DNA from: JAGOCV01 sp049445855
GTDB taxonomy: Bacteria; Pseudomonadota; Gammaproteobacteria; Burkholderiales; Burkholderiaceae_C
Reading direction: 5' to 3'
DNA: 64,000 bases
Assembly (NCBI RefSeq): GCF_049445855.1
Contig: NZ_JBMSDV010000007.1
Location: forward strand, 1-64,000
Part shown: in pieces, positions 24,544 through 34,817 of the stretch
How positions within the stretch are numbered: the stretch's first letter is position 1
Layout: the number at the start of each line of letters is the position of its first letter
Position numbers and translations under genes: made by a program
Notes under the pieces: model-generated
What the model was told of the DNA's origin: nothing
Databases searched by the model: none
Seen by the model: the letters and a program-made list of their open reading frames with translations, nothing else

Positions 24544-24986
24544 CACGCGACAGTGCCCGGCTGGACCACGCCCTTGCGCAGCAGCAGGTTGGCGTAAAGA
24601 CGCGTTTCGCCCGTCTGCACGATGGCGTAGGCGGACTGCGCGCGCGCATAGAACGCGTTGCGATCCAGCGCATCGCGCTTCGCCTCGCTGCCGTGTGCCT
24701 TGGACGCGATGCCATCGAACTCCCGCACGGCCTCAGGCACCGCCGCCGCGTCGCCCACCACCGCCATGCTGGCCAGCGGCGCGTCGACGAAGGTATCGAG
24801 CGGCATCACCGACAGCACCGCGCGCACCACGGCCGTCGCGCTGGCGCCGTCGACGCGCACCAGCCGGCGCGCGAAACTGGCGGCCGGGAAGTTCGCGTCC
24901 ACGACGGCCAGCTCGTCGCCGTGGCCCATCGATGCCAGCACATGCAGCAGGTCGGGCCCCAGCAGCGGGTCGAGGTTCTTGAGCAT
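24543..24986 (-). CDS. fucU: RbsD/FucU family sugar mutarotase (L-fucose mutarotase)
   Basis: The 147-residue protein matches FucU: LDPLLGPDLLHVLASMGHGDELAVVDANFPA covers the catalytic His and Asp region (His21 within MGHGDE). The C-terminal region SAYAIVQTGETRLYANLLLRKGVV carries the conserved Tyr-Asn pair. FucU interconverts alpha and beta L-fucose anomers. The start and stop overlap both neighbours by one base in TGATG junctions. This context with a dehydrogenase and lactonase supports fucose over ribose. Confidence 0.88.
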   Translation of the reverse strand: MLKNLDPLLGPDLLHVLASMGHGDELAVVDANFPAASFARRLVRVDGASATAVVRAVLSVMPLDTFVDAPLASMAVVGDAAAVPEAVREFDGIASKAHGSEAKRDALDRNAFYARAQSAYAIVQTGETRLYANLLLRKGVVQPGTVA

Positions 24987-26566
24987 CAAGGGGCCTTGCG
25001 GATGTTCCAGTAGACCGGCACCGCCGCGTTGAGTGCGCCGCTCAGTTTGGCCGACTGCGCACGCACCAGGTACAGCTGGCCCAGCGGCACGTAGGGCAGC
25101 GTCTGCAGCGCACGCACCTGCACCGCCCTGGCGATGTCGGCACGCTTGCCCGTGTCGGCCGCGGTGGCGAACTGGTCGCGCAGCTTCTCCAGCTCTTCGT
25201 CGCACGGCCAGCCGAACCAGGCCTTGTCGCAGTTGGAGCGCAGGCCCAGATGGCCCAGCGGGTCCATCATGTCCGCGCCGGTGGGCGCGGAGATGAAGAG
25301 CGACCAGCCACCTTGTCCGGGCGGGTTCTTGCTGGTGCGGCGCGCGGTGAGCGTGCCCCAGTCCATCGACTGCGCATCGACCTTCATGCCCATGTCGCGC
25401 ATCATCTGCTCGGCCACCAGGCTGAAGATGTTGGTCAGGCCTTCGTTGCCGTGCAGCACGACGACGGGCTCACCCTTGTAGCCGCTGTCCTTGAGCAACT
25501 GCTTCGCGCGGTTCAGGTCGGGCTTCGGGTAGTTCGCGTTCGTGTAGTAGGGCGACGTGCACATGTAGAACGACGCGCACACCTTGTAGAGCTTGGGGTC
25601 GTCTACTGCGGCGCGCAGGAAGGTTTCCTGGTCCACGGCCGCCAGCACGGCTTCACGCACCTTCGGGTTGTTGAAGGGCGGTTGTGTGGAGTTGAAGCGG
25701 AACACCGCCTGCACGCCCAGCGAGTCCTGCGGCACCACGCGGATGGCGTTGTTGCGCGCCAGATCCTTGATCATGTCGGAGGGCACCTCCTCGAAGATGT
25801 CGAGCTCGCCCTTCTGCAGCGCGTTCACGGCAGTCTGCGTGTCGGGGATGTTGAGCCACTCGACACGGTCCACGTTCGCGCGCTTGGCGCCGGCCAGGCC
25901 GCTGGGCTCGTCCGAGCGCGGCACATAGGCGGGGTTCTTCACGTACACCACCTTCGCGCCGGGCAGCCATTCGTCCTTCTTCATGATGAAGGGGCCGGAG
26001 CCGATCGGGTCGGTGATGCCGGTCGTCGCAGGCGTCTTCGCGATGCGCTCGGGCATGATGAACGGCACGTTGGAACTTGGCTTGCCCAGCGCGTCGAGCA
26101 CGAGACCCCAGGCTTCCTTCATCTTCAGGCGCACGGTCTTCGCGTCCACCGCCACGAGTTCGGCGGTGCGCGCGGTGAGCTGCTGACCCAGCCCGTCGCG
26201 CTGGCCCCAGCGCTGCAGCGAGGCGACCACGTCGGCAGACGTCACCGCGCTGCCGTCGTGGAACTTGAGGCCGTCGCGCAGCACGAAGGTGTAGGTGAGC
26301 TGGTCGGGGCTGACGGTGTAGCGCTCCAGCATCTGCGGCTTGATGGCGAGCTTCTCGTCCATGGCGAACAGCGTGTCGTAGACCATGTAGCCGTGGTTGC
26401 GCGCCATGTAGTCGGAATTGACGATCGGATCGATGCCCTTGAGGTCACCGAACGGCCGCACGCGCAGCACCGACTGCGCATTCACCGCCGATGCGGCGAA
26501 TGCGAGGCCGAGCGCCGCGGCCACCAGGCGCAGTGCGTGCCGCGCACGGGATTGGGGTTCAAGCAT
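24986..26566 (-). CDS. ABC transporter substrate-binding protein, peptide/nickel/oligosaccharide type (SBP family 5)
   Basis: The 526-residue periplasmic protein has a signal peptide ending near residue 30 (ASAVNAQ). Family 5 features are LRVRPFGDLKGIDPIV, LTYTFVLRDGLKFHDGSAVTSADVV, IGSGPFIMKKDEWLPG and FNNPKVREAVLAAVD. The family includes dipeptide, nickel and some oligosaccharide binders. It lies downstream of two peptide-type permeases and two ATPases and is coupled to fucU, so an L-fucose-containing ligand is more likely than a peptide; this is inference. It overlaps the upstream ATPase by eight bases. Confidence 0.9.
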   Translation of the reverse strand: MLEPQSRARHALRLVAAALGLAFAASAVNAQSVLRVRPFGDLKGIDPIVNSDYMARNHGYMVYDTLFAMDEKLAIKPQMLERYTVSPDQLTYTFVLRDGLKFHDGSAVTSADVVASLQRWGQRDGLGQQLTARTAELVAVDAKTVRLKMKEAWGLVLDALGKPSSNVPFIMPERIAKTPATTGITDPIGSGPFIMKKDEWLPGAKVVYVKNPAYVPRSDEPSGLAGAKRANVDRVEWLNIPDTQTAVNALQKGELDIFEEVPSDMIKDLARNNAIRVVPQDSLGVQAVFRFNSTQPPFNNPKVREAVLAAVDQETFLRAAVDDPKLYKVCASFYMCTSPYYTNANYPKPDLNRAKQLLKDSGYKGEPVVVLHGNEGLTNIFSLVAEQMMRDMGMKVDAQSMDWGTLTARRTSKNPPGQGGWSLFISAPTGADMMDPLGHLGLRSNCDKAWFGWPCDEELEKLRDQFATAADTGKRADIARAVQVRALQTLPYVPLGQLYLVRAQSAKLSGALNAAVPVYWNIRKAP

Positions 26567-27580
26567 GTGATGTCTCCTGTAGTTGTTCCCCGGTGCCCCC
26601 GGGGTGGGGTTGGATGGACTGCTCCGTCACCGCATGGCAGGCGACGAAACGGCCGGGCACGGCTTCGCGCAGGGCCGGCTCTTCCACCGCGCAGCGCTCG
26701 TGGGCGAGCGGACAGCGGTTGCGGAAGCGGCAGCCCGAGGGCAGATTGGCAGCACTGGGCACGTCGCCTTGCAGCAGCACGGGCCGGCGGCGGCGTGACG
26801 GGTCCATTGCAGGCACGGCATCGACCAGCGCCTGCGCATACGGATGCAGTGGCTTTGCGAAGAAAGCCTTCTTCGGCGCGCGCTCGACGATGGTGCCCAG
26901 GTACATGACGGCCACGGTGTCGGCGATGTACTCCACGACGCCGAGGTCGTGGCTCACGAAGAGATAGGCCATGCGCTCTTCGCGCTTGATGTCGGCCAGC
27001 AGGTTGAGGATCTGCGCCTGCACCGACACGTCGAGCGCGGAAACGGGCTCGTCGGCGACGATGAGTTCGGGCTTGAGCGCCAGCGCGCGCGCAATGCCCA
27101 GCCGCTGGCGCTGGCCGCCGGAAAACTCGTGTGCATGGCGCTGCGCGGCAGTGGCCGGCAGGCCGACCTGGCCGAGCAGTTCGCGCGCGCGCTGGCGACG
27201 CGACGCCGCATCGCCCACGCCGAAGTTCACCAGCGGCTCGGCGATGAGATCTTCCGCACGCATGCGCGGGTTGAGCGACGCGTACGGATCCTGGAACACC
27301 ATCTGCACGCGCTTCCACACGTCGCGCAGCGAGGCGGCATCGTGCGGGTCCACGGCCTTGCCGTCGATGCGGATGGTGCCGCTGCTGGGCGCGACCAGTT
27401 GCATCAGCAGGTTGGCCACGGTCGATTTGCCGCAGCCGCTCTCGCCGACCAGCGCGAGCGTCTCGCCGCGCGCGATGCTGAACGACACGCCGTCCACCGC
27501 GCGGATGGTTTTCGGCTTGCGCATGAAACCCTGCGGCAGGCTGAAGGTGCGCGTGAGCCGGTCGGCTTCGAGCAGGGCGG

Positions 27581-27584
<4 letters not shown>
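26559..27584 (-). CDS. ABC transporter ATP-binding protein (DppF/OppF-like)
   Basis: The 341-residue ATPase has Walker A VGESGCGKSTVA, signature EFSGGQRQRLGIA and Walker B LIVADEPVSALD. The C-terminal oligopeptide-ABC extension CRFRNRCPLAHERC carries cysteines. The start is coupled to the first ATPase by an ATGA overlap. It is one of the two ATPases of the fucose-linked importer. Confidence 0.92.
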
Positions 27585-28594
<1,010 letters not shown>

Positions 28595-28602
28595 CGTCGT
28601 CC

Positions 28603-29493
28603 TCACTTGCCCATGGCGCGTGCGAGGCGCGGATCGAGCAGGTCGCGCCAGGCATCGCCGCTCACGTTGACCAGCAGCACCAGCAGCGCCAGCGCCACGC
28701 CGGGGAAGGCGAGGATCCACGGCGCGCGGCCGAGGTAGTTGCGGCCTTCGGCGAGCATGTTGCCCCAGCTCGGGATGTCCGGCGGCGTGCCCGCGCCAAG
28801 GAAGGACAGCACGGCTTCGAGGATCATCGCGGACGCGAAGACATAGGTGGCCTGCACCATCACCGGCGCGACGACGTTGGGCAGCACGTGCCGCAGCAGC
28901 AGGCGCGGCAGCCGCGCGCCGTGCGTGATGGCGGCCTGCACGTACGGCTGCGTGCGCACGGTGAGCGTGAGGCTGCGCACCAGGCGCGCCATGCGCGGCA
29001 CTTCGGGCAATGTGATGGCGGCGATGACGGTGCGCATGTCGGAGCCGAACAGCGCCATCAGCGCGATGGCGAGCAGCACGCCGGGAATGGCCATCAGCCC
29101 GTCCATGCAGCGCATGATCACGCCGTCCCAGCGACGGCTGAACCCTGCGAAGAGACCGATGGACAGGCCGAGCACGCAGGTTGCGATGGCGACGGCGGTG
29201 CCTACGGCCAGCGACACGCGCGTGCCGTAGATGGTGCGCACGAACACCGAGCGGCCGAGGTGATCGGTGCCGAACCAGTGCTCGGCGCTGGGTGCGCGCA
29301 GGCGCAGCACCGGGTTCAGTGCGCGCGGGTCGGGCAACACAAGCGGTGCAATCAGGGCCACGAGTGCGAGCAGCGCAAACACCACGATGCTGAACGCCAG
29401 CAGCTTGTGCCGGCGCGCGAACGCGGCCAGGCGCTGCCAGCGCGGCGATTTCGGCGTCTCCAGGGTCAGCGGTGAATCGAGCAGGGCGGCCAT
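28603..29493 (-). CDS. ABC transporter permease, DppC-like
   Basis: The 296-residue membrane protein has a cytoplasmic N terminus with the OppC_N segment (FARRHKLLAFSIVVFALLAL), then HWFGTDHLGRSVFVRTIYGTRVSL. The EAA loop is AITHGARLPRLLLRHVLPNVVAP. Six helices are predicted. It is the second channel subunit of the LacI-controlled importer, 16 bases after the first permease. Confidence 0.9.
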   Translation of the reverse strand: MAALLDSPLTLETPKSPRWQRLAAFARRHKLLAFSIVVFALLALVALIAPLVLPDPRALNPVLRLRAPSAEHWFGTDHLGRSVFVRTIYGTRVSLAVGTAVAIATCVLGLSIGLFAGFSRRWDGVIMRCMDGLMAIPGVLLAIALMALFGSDMRTVIAAITLPEVPRMARLVRSLTLTVRTQPYVQAAITHGARLPRLLLRHVLPNVVAPVMVQATYVFASAMILEAVLSFLGAGTPPDIPSWGNMLAEGRNYLGRAPWILAFPGVALALLVLLVNVSGDAWRDLLDPRLARAMGK

Positions 29494-29509
29494 GTGCGAT
29501 GGGGTCCGT

Positions 29510-30448
29510 TCAGTAGCGGATGCGCGGATCGAACAGCAGGTAGCTCAGGTCCACCAGCAGGTTCACGCCGGTGTAGATGAGCGCGAAGAGCAGGATGAGC
29601 CCCTGCACGATCGGGTAGTCGCGTTGCGAGATCGCATCGGCGGCGAGGCGGCCGAGCCCCGGGATGTTGAACACCGTCTCGGTCACCACCACCCCGCCGA
29701 GCAGCGATGCGATGCCGATACCCACGACGGTGGCGATCGGCACGGCCGCGTTCTTCAAGGCGTGCCGGATGAGCACGCGCGAGGGGTGCAGGCCCTTGGC
29801 CCTGGCGGTGCGCACGTAGTCCTGCGCCAGCACTTCGAGCACGCTCGCGCGGGTGACGCGCGCGATCAGCCCCATGTAGAGGAATGCGAGCGTGACGGCC
29901 GGCAGCGTGAGGCTGCGCAGGCAGGCGAGCCAGCCTTCCTTCAGCGGCACGTAACCCTGTGCTGGGAACCAGTCGAGCTTCATCGCGAAAAAGTAAACGA
30001 GCGCATAGCCGACGACGAACACCGGCGTCGAATAGCCCGCCACAGCCAGGCCCATCACCGTGCGATCCACCTTGCCACCTGCACGCCACGCCGCCAGAAC
30101 ACCGAGCGGGATGGCCATCAGCACGGCGAGCAGCACGGTGTAGGCCGAGAGCATGAGCGTCGGCTCGATGCGGCGCGCGATCAGGCTGGACACCGGTTGC
30201 TGCGCATAGATGGAAATGCCCAGATCGCCCTGGAGCACCTTCGCCGTCCAGGTGAAGAACTGCTGCGGCAGCGACTGGTCGAGGCCCAGGTTCGCACGGA
30301 TCGCGTCGATCTGCTCGGGCGTCGCATAGTCGCCCGCCAGCACCACGGCCGGATCGCCCGGCGTGAGGCGCAGCAGCAGGAACACCAGCGCGCCCACGAA
30401 AACCAGCACGGGCACGACGGCGAGGATGCGGCGGAACAGATAGAACAT
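29510..30448 (-). CDS. ABC transporter permease, DppB-like (first gene of LacI-controlled operon)
   Basis: The 312-residue permease starts MFYLFRRILAVVPVLVFVG, the typical N-terminal helix, followed by FLLLRLTPGDPAVVLAGD. Its cytoplasmic EAA loop is DYVRTARAKGLHPSRVLIRHAL. The ATG at 30448 is only ten bases from the LacI palindrome at 30458-30473, so repressor binding would block transcription or initiation directly. Longer reading frames into the intergenic region are disregarded. Confidence 0.9.
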   Translation of the reverse strand: MFYLFRRILAVVPVLVFVGALVFLLLRLTPGDPAVVLAGDYATPEQIDAIRANLGLDQSLPQQFFTWTAKVLQGDLGISIYAQQPVSSLIARRIEPTLMLSAYTVLLAVLMAIPLGVLAAWRAGGKVDRTVMGLAVAGYSTPVFVVGYALVYFFAMKLDWFPAQGYVPLKEGWLACLRSLTLPAVTLAFLYMGLIARVTRASVLEVLAQDYVRTARAKGLHPSRVLIRHALKNAAVPIATVVGIGIASLLGGVVVTETVFNIPGLGRLAADAISQRDYPIVQGLILLFALIYTGVNLLVDLSYLLFDPRIRY

Positions 30449-30457
30449 GGGTGTCGT

Positions 30458-30473
30458 TGTAAAACGTTTTACA
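30458..30473. promoter_or_regulatory. LacI-family operator (perfect 16 bp palindrome)
   Basis: TGTAAAACGTTTTACA is perfectly symmetrical around a central CG, the hallmark of LacI/GalR-family operators. It lies between the divergent permease and lacI genes, ten bases from the permease start. Confidence 0.75.
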
Positions 30474-30606
30474 TTTGAATCCAGACCCGAGGTCCGGGAC
30501 AAGAGGAAACACGTTTCTCCAAGGGAAAATACTGACAGGGAAAGCCCGGTTTGTAGCTTCTCGACAAGGAAAGCGGTCACTGATTTAAATCGTTTAATAT
30601 CATTCC

Positions 30607-31677
30607 ATGCGTAAACCGCGATCTCCTGCTTCATCCGACGGCGGCGCCACCATCCATGACGTGGCGCGGCTCGCGGGCGTGTCCGTGGCCACCGTGTCCA
30701 ACGTGGTCAACGACGCGCGGCCGGTGTCGGCCGAAACGCGCGAGCGCGTGCGCAAGGCCGTCGACGCACTGGGCTACACGCCGCATGCGGCTGCGCGCAG
30801 CATGCGGGGACGCGGCAGCGGGCTCATCGGCCTGATCGTTGCGGACATCACCAACCCGTTCTTCACATCGCTCGTGCAGTCGGTGGAGCGCGCGGCCAAT
30901 GCGCACGGCTATGCGGTGCTGCTGTGCAACAGCGACGAAGACCAGGCGCGCGAGGAGCGCAGCCTGCAGCTGCTGCGCACGCAGCGCGTGGACGGCATCA
31001 TCCTTGCGGCGACGGGCCAGGCGTCGGCCGGCCGCGCCGCAGCGCTCGCGCAGTTGCGCGTGCCGGTGGTGCTGGTTGACCGCGGCCTGCCGGAGTTCGG
31101 GCTCGATGCGGTGATTCTCGACAACCGGCGTGCCGCGCTCGAAGCCACGCGCCACATGCTCGGCTTCGGCCACCAGCGGCTCGCGATGATTGCCGGCCCG
31201 GCCAGCGTGAGCACCGGCATGGAGCGCCTCACCGGCTTTCGCGAAGCGCTGTTCGAAGCGGGCGTGCGCTACGAAGACAAGTGGGTGCAGGACGCGGGCT
31301 TCCGCGAAGAGCGTGCTTATGACATCGCCTGCGCGATGCTTTCGCAGAAAGAGCGGCCCACGGCGATCTTCGCCGCCAACAACCTCATCGCCATTGGCGT
31401 CATGCGCGCGATTGCCGACATGAAACTGCGTTGCCCGGAAGACGTGTCGGTCGTGAGCATCGACGACTTTGCCTGGGCCAACGCGTTCCGCCCGCGCCTG
31501 ACCACCGTGGCGCAGCCGGTGGACGCCATGGGCGAGACGGCGGTGCGCATCCTCATGCACCGCATCTCAGGCGAAGGCCCGGCCACGCCGCACACCGAAG
31601 TGATGGCGCCGATGCTCGTGGTGCGCGAATCGTGCAGCCGGCCCGTGGGTGCGAAGGCTGCGGCCACCGCGCGCTGA
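30607..31677 (+). CDS. LacI family transcriptional regulator
   Basis: The 356-residue repressor has the N-terminal helix-turn-helix TIHDVARLAGVSVATVSNVV and hinge helix HAAARSMRG, followed by a ribose-binding-protein-like domain (IGLIVADITNPFFTSLVQSVE, DGIILAATGQ, PTAIFAANNLIAIGV). It is divergent from the peptide-type ABC and fucose-enzyme operon. The AT-rich stretch near 30580-30600 holds a poorer second dyad that may allow autoregulation. The amidase gene starts two bases after its stop. Confidence 0.92.
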   Translation: MRKPRSPASSDGGATIHDVARLAGVSVATVSNVVNDARPVSAETRERVRKAVDALGYTPHAAARSMRGRGSGLIGLIVADITNPFFTSLVQSVERAANAHGYAVLLCNSDEDQAREERSLQLLRTQRVDGIILAATGQASAGRAAALAQLRVPVVLVDRGLPEFGLDAVILDNRRAALEATRHMLGFGHQRLAMIAGPASVSTGMERLTGFREALFEAGVRYEDKWVQDAGFREERAYDIACAMLSQKERPTAIFAANNLIAIGVMRAIADMKLRCPEDVSVVSIDDFAWANAFRPRLTTVAQPVDAMGETAVRILMHRISGEGPATPHTEVMAPMLVVRESCSRPVGAKAAATAR

Positions 31678-31678
31678 C

Positions 31679-33097
31679 ATGACGCGCGAACTCGTCCGTC
31701 TCGGTGCCGCAGAACTTGCCGGGCTGCTGGCGCGCGGCGAGGTGAAACCCTCCGAAGCCGTCGAGGCGTCCATCGCGCGCATCGAAGCGGTCGACACGAA
31801 ACTCAACGCATTGCCGGTGCATTGCTTCGACCGTGCGCGCGAGCAGGCGCGGCAGCTCGATGCAGTGCCGCCTGCGCAACGCGGCGCGCTCGGCGGCATG
31901 CCTATCGTCGTGAAGGACAACAACGATGTCGGCGGCGTCGTCACCAGCGGCGGCACGGCGATCTTCCGCGACCGTCTGCCGGTGGCGTCCGATCGCACCA
32001 TCGCGCTGCTCGAGAAGAACGGCGCGATCCCCGTCGCGAAGGCGAACCTGTCGGAGCTCGGGGGTGCCAACACCACCAACCGGCTGCTCGGCACCACCTT
32101 GCATCCGATGGATCTGTCGCTGAGTTGCGGCGGTTCGTCCGGGGGCTCGGCGGTGGCGGTGGCGACGGGCCAGGTGTGGGTAGCACATGGCAACGACGTG
32201 GGCGGCAGCCTCCGCATTCCGCCTGCATTCGCCGGCATCACCGGCCTGCGACCCACGCCCGGGCGCGTGCCGCGCCTGGCCACGCGCGACCCGTTCGACC
32301 CGGTCATGGTGGACGGCCCGCTTGCGCGCAATGTCGAAGACCTCGCGTTGATGTTCGATGCGATGGTGGACTTCGACGCGGGTGACCCGATGTCCGCGCC
32401 CTCGCCAGACGCGCCGTTCCTTCCTGCGGCTCGTGCGCCGTTGAACAAACCTGCGCGCGTGGCCATCAGTGCATCGCCCGGTGGCCTGCCGGTCGCGCGC
32501 GAAATCCGCGATGCGATGGACCGGCTCGCATCGCAGCTTGCCGCAGGCGGTATGCAGGTCAAGGCGGCCGAGCCCGCATGCGACGGCGCGCGCGACCATG
32601 TCGCCGTGCTGCGCGGCGAAGCCTATGCACTCAGCTGGGAAAGCCTGTACCGCCAGTTGCCGCGCGAGGCGTTCACGCCGGAAGTGCAGGGCGACATCGA
32701 GCGCGGTCTCACGCAGCCGCCCGAGCGCGTGCGCACCGCGCACCGCTGGCGCAACGACCTCGCGCGACGCGTGGCGGCGTTCTGGACCGATCATGACTTC
32801 TTCATCTGCCCGGCGACGCAGGCCATGCCGTTTCCGGTGGGGGATGTGTATGTTCGCGCCATCGACGGCGAGCCGATGCGCCACTACACCGACTGGATCA
32901 CCATCGACTACATGTGGTCGCTGGTCGGTTGTCCGCTGATTGCGTTGCCGGTGCGTACGGGTGCCGAAGGCCGTGGTCTGCCCATCGGCGTGCAGGTGAT
33001 GGGGCCACCGCGATCGGAAGCGGCGCTGTTCGCCTTCGGCGCGTGGTGGGAGCGCGAAATCTGCACGCCTGCGCAGGTCATCGACCCGCGCATCTGA
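31679..33097 (+). CDS. Amidase signature family hydrolase
   Basis: The 472-residue enzyme has the Ser-cisSer-Lys catalytic triad of the amidase signature family: Lys79 in PIVVKDNNDVGG, cis-Ser153 in CGGSSGGSA and nucleophile Ser177 in GNDVGGSLRIP. It is a soluble amidase of unknown substrate, related to the indoleacetamide and GatA-like groups, but the GatA partner subunits are absent. It is probably co-transcribed with lacI (two-base gap). Its link to the fucose operon is unclear; an N-acyl or amide-linked sugar substrate is one speculation. Confidence 0.85.
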   Translation: MTRELVRLGAAELAGLLARGEVKPSEAVEASIARIEAVDTKLNALPVHCFDRAREQARQLDAVPPAQRGALGGMPIVVKDNNDVGGVVTSGGTAIFRDRLPVASDRTIALLEKNGAIPVAKANLSELGGANTTNRLLGTTLHPMDLSLSCGGSSGGSAVAVATGQVWVAHGNDVGGSLRIPPAFAGITGLRPTPGRVPRLATRDPFDPVMVDGPLARNVEDLALMFDAMVDFDAGDPMSAPSPDAPFLPAARAPLNKPARVAISASPGGLPVAREIRDAMDRLASQLAAGGMQVKAAEPACDGARDHVAVLRGEAYALSWESLYRQLPREAFTPEVQGDIERGLTQPPERVRTAHRWRNDLARRVAAFWTDHDFFICPATQAMPFPVGDVYVRAIDGEPMRHYTDWITIDYMWSLVGCPLIALPVRTGAEGRGLPIGVQVMGPPRSEAALFAFGAWWEREICTPAQVIDPRI

Positions 33098-33100
33098 ACT

Positions 33101-34048
33101 TCAGCGCATCGCGCGTCGCAGCTGGTCTGCGCACAGGTGCACCGCATCGTTCGCCTCATCGAGGACGCGGCCCAGCGTGATGAAGCCGTGCATCTGCCGT
33201 TCGTACGACACCAGCGTTGCCGGCGTGCCGGCCGCCGACAGTGCCTGCGCATAGGCCATGCCTTCGTCACGCAGCGGGTCGTAACCCGCAACCAGCACGA
33301 AGGCCGGCGGCAGACGGGAATGATCCTTGTGCAGCAGCGGCGATGCACGCCAGTCCGTCGCGTGTTGCGCTTCGTCATGCAGGTAGTGCGCGCAGAAGTA
33401 CGCCATCGTGTCTGCGCCCAGCCCGTACCCGGTGGCGCGTGTGCGGTAGGACTCGCTGCCGCGTCGCTGGTCCGTCACGGGGTAGATGAGCAACTGGAAC
33501 CGGAGTGCGGGGCCGCCGGCATCGCGCAACGCGAGCGCTGCCACGGCCGCCAGGTTGCCGCCCGCGCTGTCGCCGCCCACGGCGATGCGGGCAGGGTCGA
33601 TGCCCAGTCGGGCCGCGTTCACCGCTGCCCACTGCGCGGCGGCGACGGCATCGTCCACGGCTGCGGGAAAGCGATGCTCGGGCGCAAGGCGATAGTCCAC
33701 CGACAGCACCGCGCAGGCGCTCAAGTCCGCCAGTTGCTGGCACAGCGTTTCATGCGTGTCGAGATCGCCGATCACCCAGCCGCCGCCGTGGAAGTACACG
33801 AGCAGCGGCAATGCGTCGCCCGAGGCAGCGCCCGGCACGACGGGGCGTGTGAGTCGCGCGGCAATCGTGCCGTGCAGCGCAGGGATCGACACATTGCGCG
33901 ACTCCGCGATCTGCGGTCGGTCAGGCTGTGTGTAGCCCGACCGCTCCAGATACAGGCGTCTCGCTTCCTGCGGTGCGAGTGTGTGCGTGGGCGGCACACC
34001 CTTGTCCGCCATGAGTTGTAGAAGCGCTTGGGCTTGGGGGTGCAGCAT
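33101..34048 (-). CDS. Alpha/beta hydrolase, HSL-type esterase
   Basis: The 315-residue carboxylesterase has YFHGGGWVIGDLDTHE (oxyanion loop), DYRLAPEHRFPAAVDD, nucleophile elbow GGDSAGGNLAA, acid in AGYDPLRDEG and histidine in QMHGFITLG. It differs from the hydrolase at 3774-4796 mainly outside these motifs. It starts four bases after the signal-less binding-protein gene and is probably the last gene of that operon. Confidence 0.88.
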   Translation of the reverse strand: MLHPQAQALLQLMADKGVPPTHTLAPQEARRLYLERSGYTQPDRPQIAESRNVSIPALHGTIAARLTRPVVPGAASGDALPLLVYFHGGGWVIGDLDTHETLCQQLADLSACAVLSVDYRLAPEHRFPAAVDDAVAAAQWAAVNAARLGIDPARIAVGGDSAGGNLAAVAALALRDAGGPALRFQLLIYPVTDQRRGSESYRTRATGYGLGADTMAYFCAHYLHDEAQHATDWRASPLLHKDHSRLPPAFVLVAGYDPLRDEGMAYAQALSAAGTPATLVSYERQMHGFITLGRVLDEANDAVHLCADQLRRAMR

Positions 34049-34052
34049 GGGG

Positions 34053-34799
34053 CTACGGATTTCCGGCCGGCGCAACGGCCGCGCCTTCGATGCCATGTCG
34101 TGCGAGTGCCTCGGTCACGAAGCCGCTGGCCTTCATCTCTTCCACATACTGCGCGAGAAAGCGCGCGGCTTCTTCGCCGCGGCTGCGCGGGCAGCCCATC
34201 GCCTGGCGGATCACCATGAAATGCCCGGGCAGCAGACGCAGGCCGCCGATGCGCTTCGCGTCCGCTTCGAGCTGCTGCTTCACCCCCGCTGCCACATCCG
34301 CACCGTGCTCGATGAAGTAGTCCACCACCGCCGGCGAACTCGGTGCACGCAGCAGCGTGGCGCGCCTGATCTCGCGCGAGAGCAACAGATCGTACGCGCT
34401 GCCTTGGCCCACCACGAGGCGCGTGCCTTCGCGGTCCACCTGGTCCATCGCGGTGACGGGCGAAGCGTTGCGCACCGCATAGCAACCTTCGATGAGCACG
34501 TAAGGCGGCGTGAAGTGGATGCCTTCGCCGCGCCTGGGGTCGATGGCGAAGAAACCGATGTCCGCCTGCTCCTGCGTCACTGCGTCCACCGACTTCGCGG
34601 CGGTGTCGAACACGACGAGCTCCAGCGGCACGCCCAGCCGCTGCGCGAAGCCCTGCGCCAGATCCACCGACACCCCTTTGGCGGAACCGTCGGGCGTCGG
34701 CGCGGCCAGGATCGGGTTGCCTGTGTTGATGGAGGCACGCAGGCGCCCGTTGGGGGCGAAGGCCTTGACGAGATCGGTAAGTGTCATGCCGCGCATCAT
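34053..34799 (-). CDS. Amino-acid-type ABC substrate-binding homologue without signal peptide
   Basis: The 248-residue protein is a family 3 solute-binding domain (LRASINTGNPILAAPTPDGSAKG, DIGFFAIDPRRGEGIHFTPPYV, RLVVGQGSAYDLLL) but has no signal peptide. An in-frame stop, the end of the permease gene, lies just upstream of MMRGMTLTDLV. It should therefore be cytoplasmic, or be a sensor or enzyme using this fold, unless exported in another way. Start codons at 34799, 34796 and 34787 are all possible. It sits between an amino-acid-type permease and an esterase. Confidence 0.75.
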   Translation of the reverse strand: MMRGMTLTDLVKAFAPNGRLRASINTGNPILAAPTPDGSAKGVSVDLAQGFAQRLGVPLELVVFDTAAKSVDAVTQEQADIGFFAIDPRRGEGIHFTPPYVLIEGCYAVRNASPVTAMDQVDREGTRLVVGQGSAYDLLLSREIRRATLLRAPSSPAVVDYFIEHGADVAAGVKQQLEADAKRIGGLRLLPGHFMVIRQAMGCPRSRGEEAARFLAQYVEEMKASGFVTEALARHGIEGAAVAPAGNP

Positions 34800-34817
34800 C
34801 CCACCAATGCCGTGAAT

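Noticed and set aside
30580..30600. Second LacI operator near the lacI start
   Set aside because: The stretch is AT-rich with a CG but pairs poorly (several mismatches), so it could just be the -10 region.
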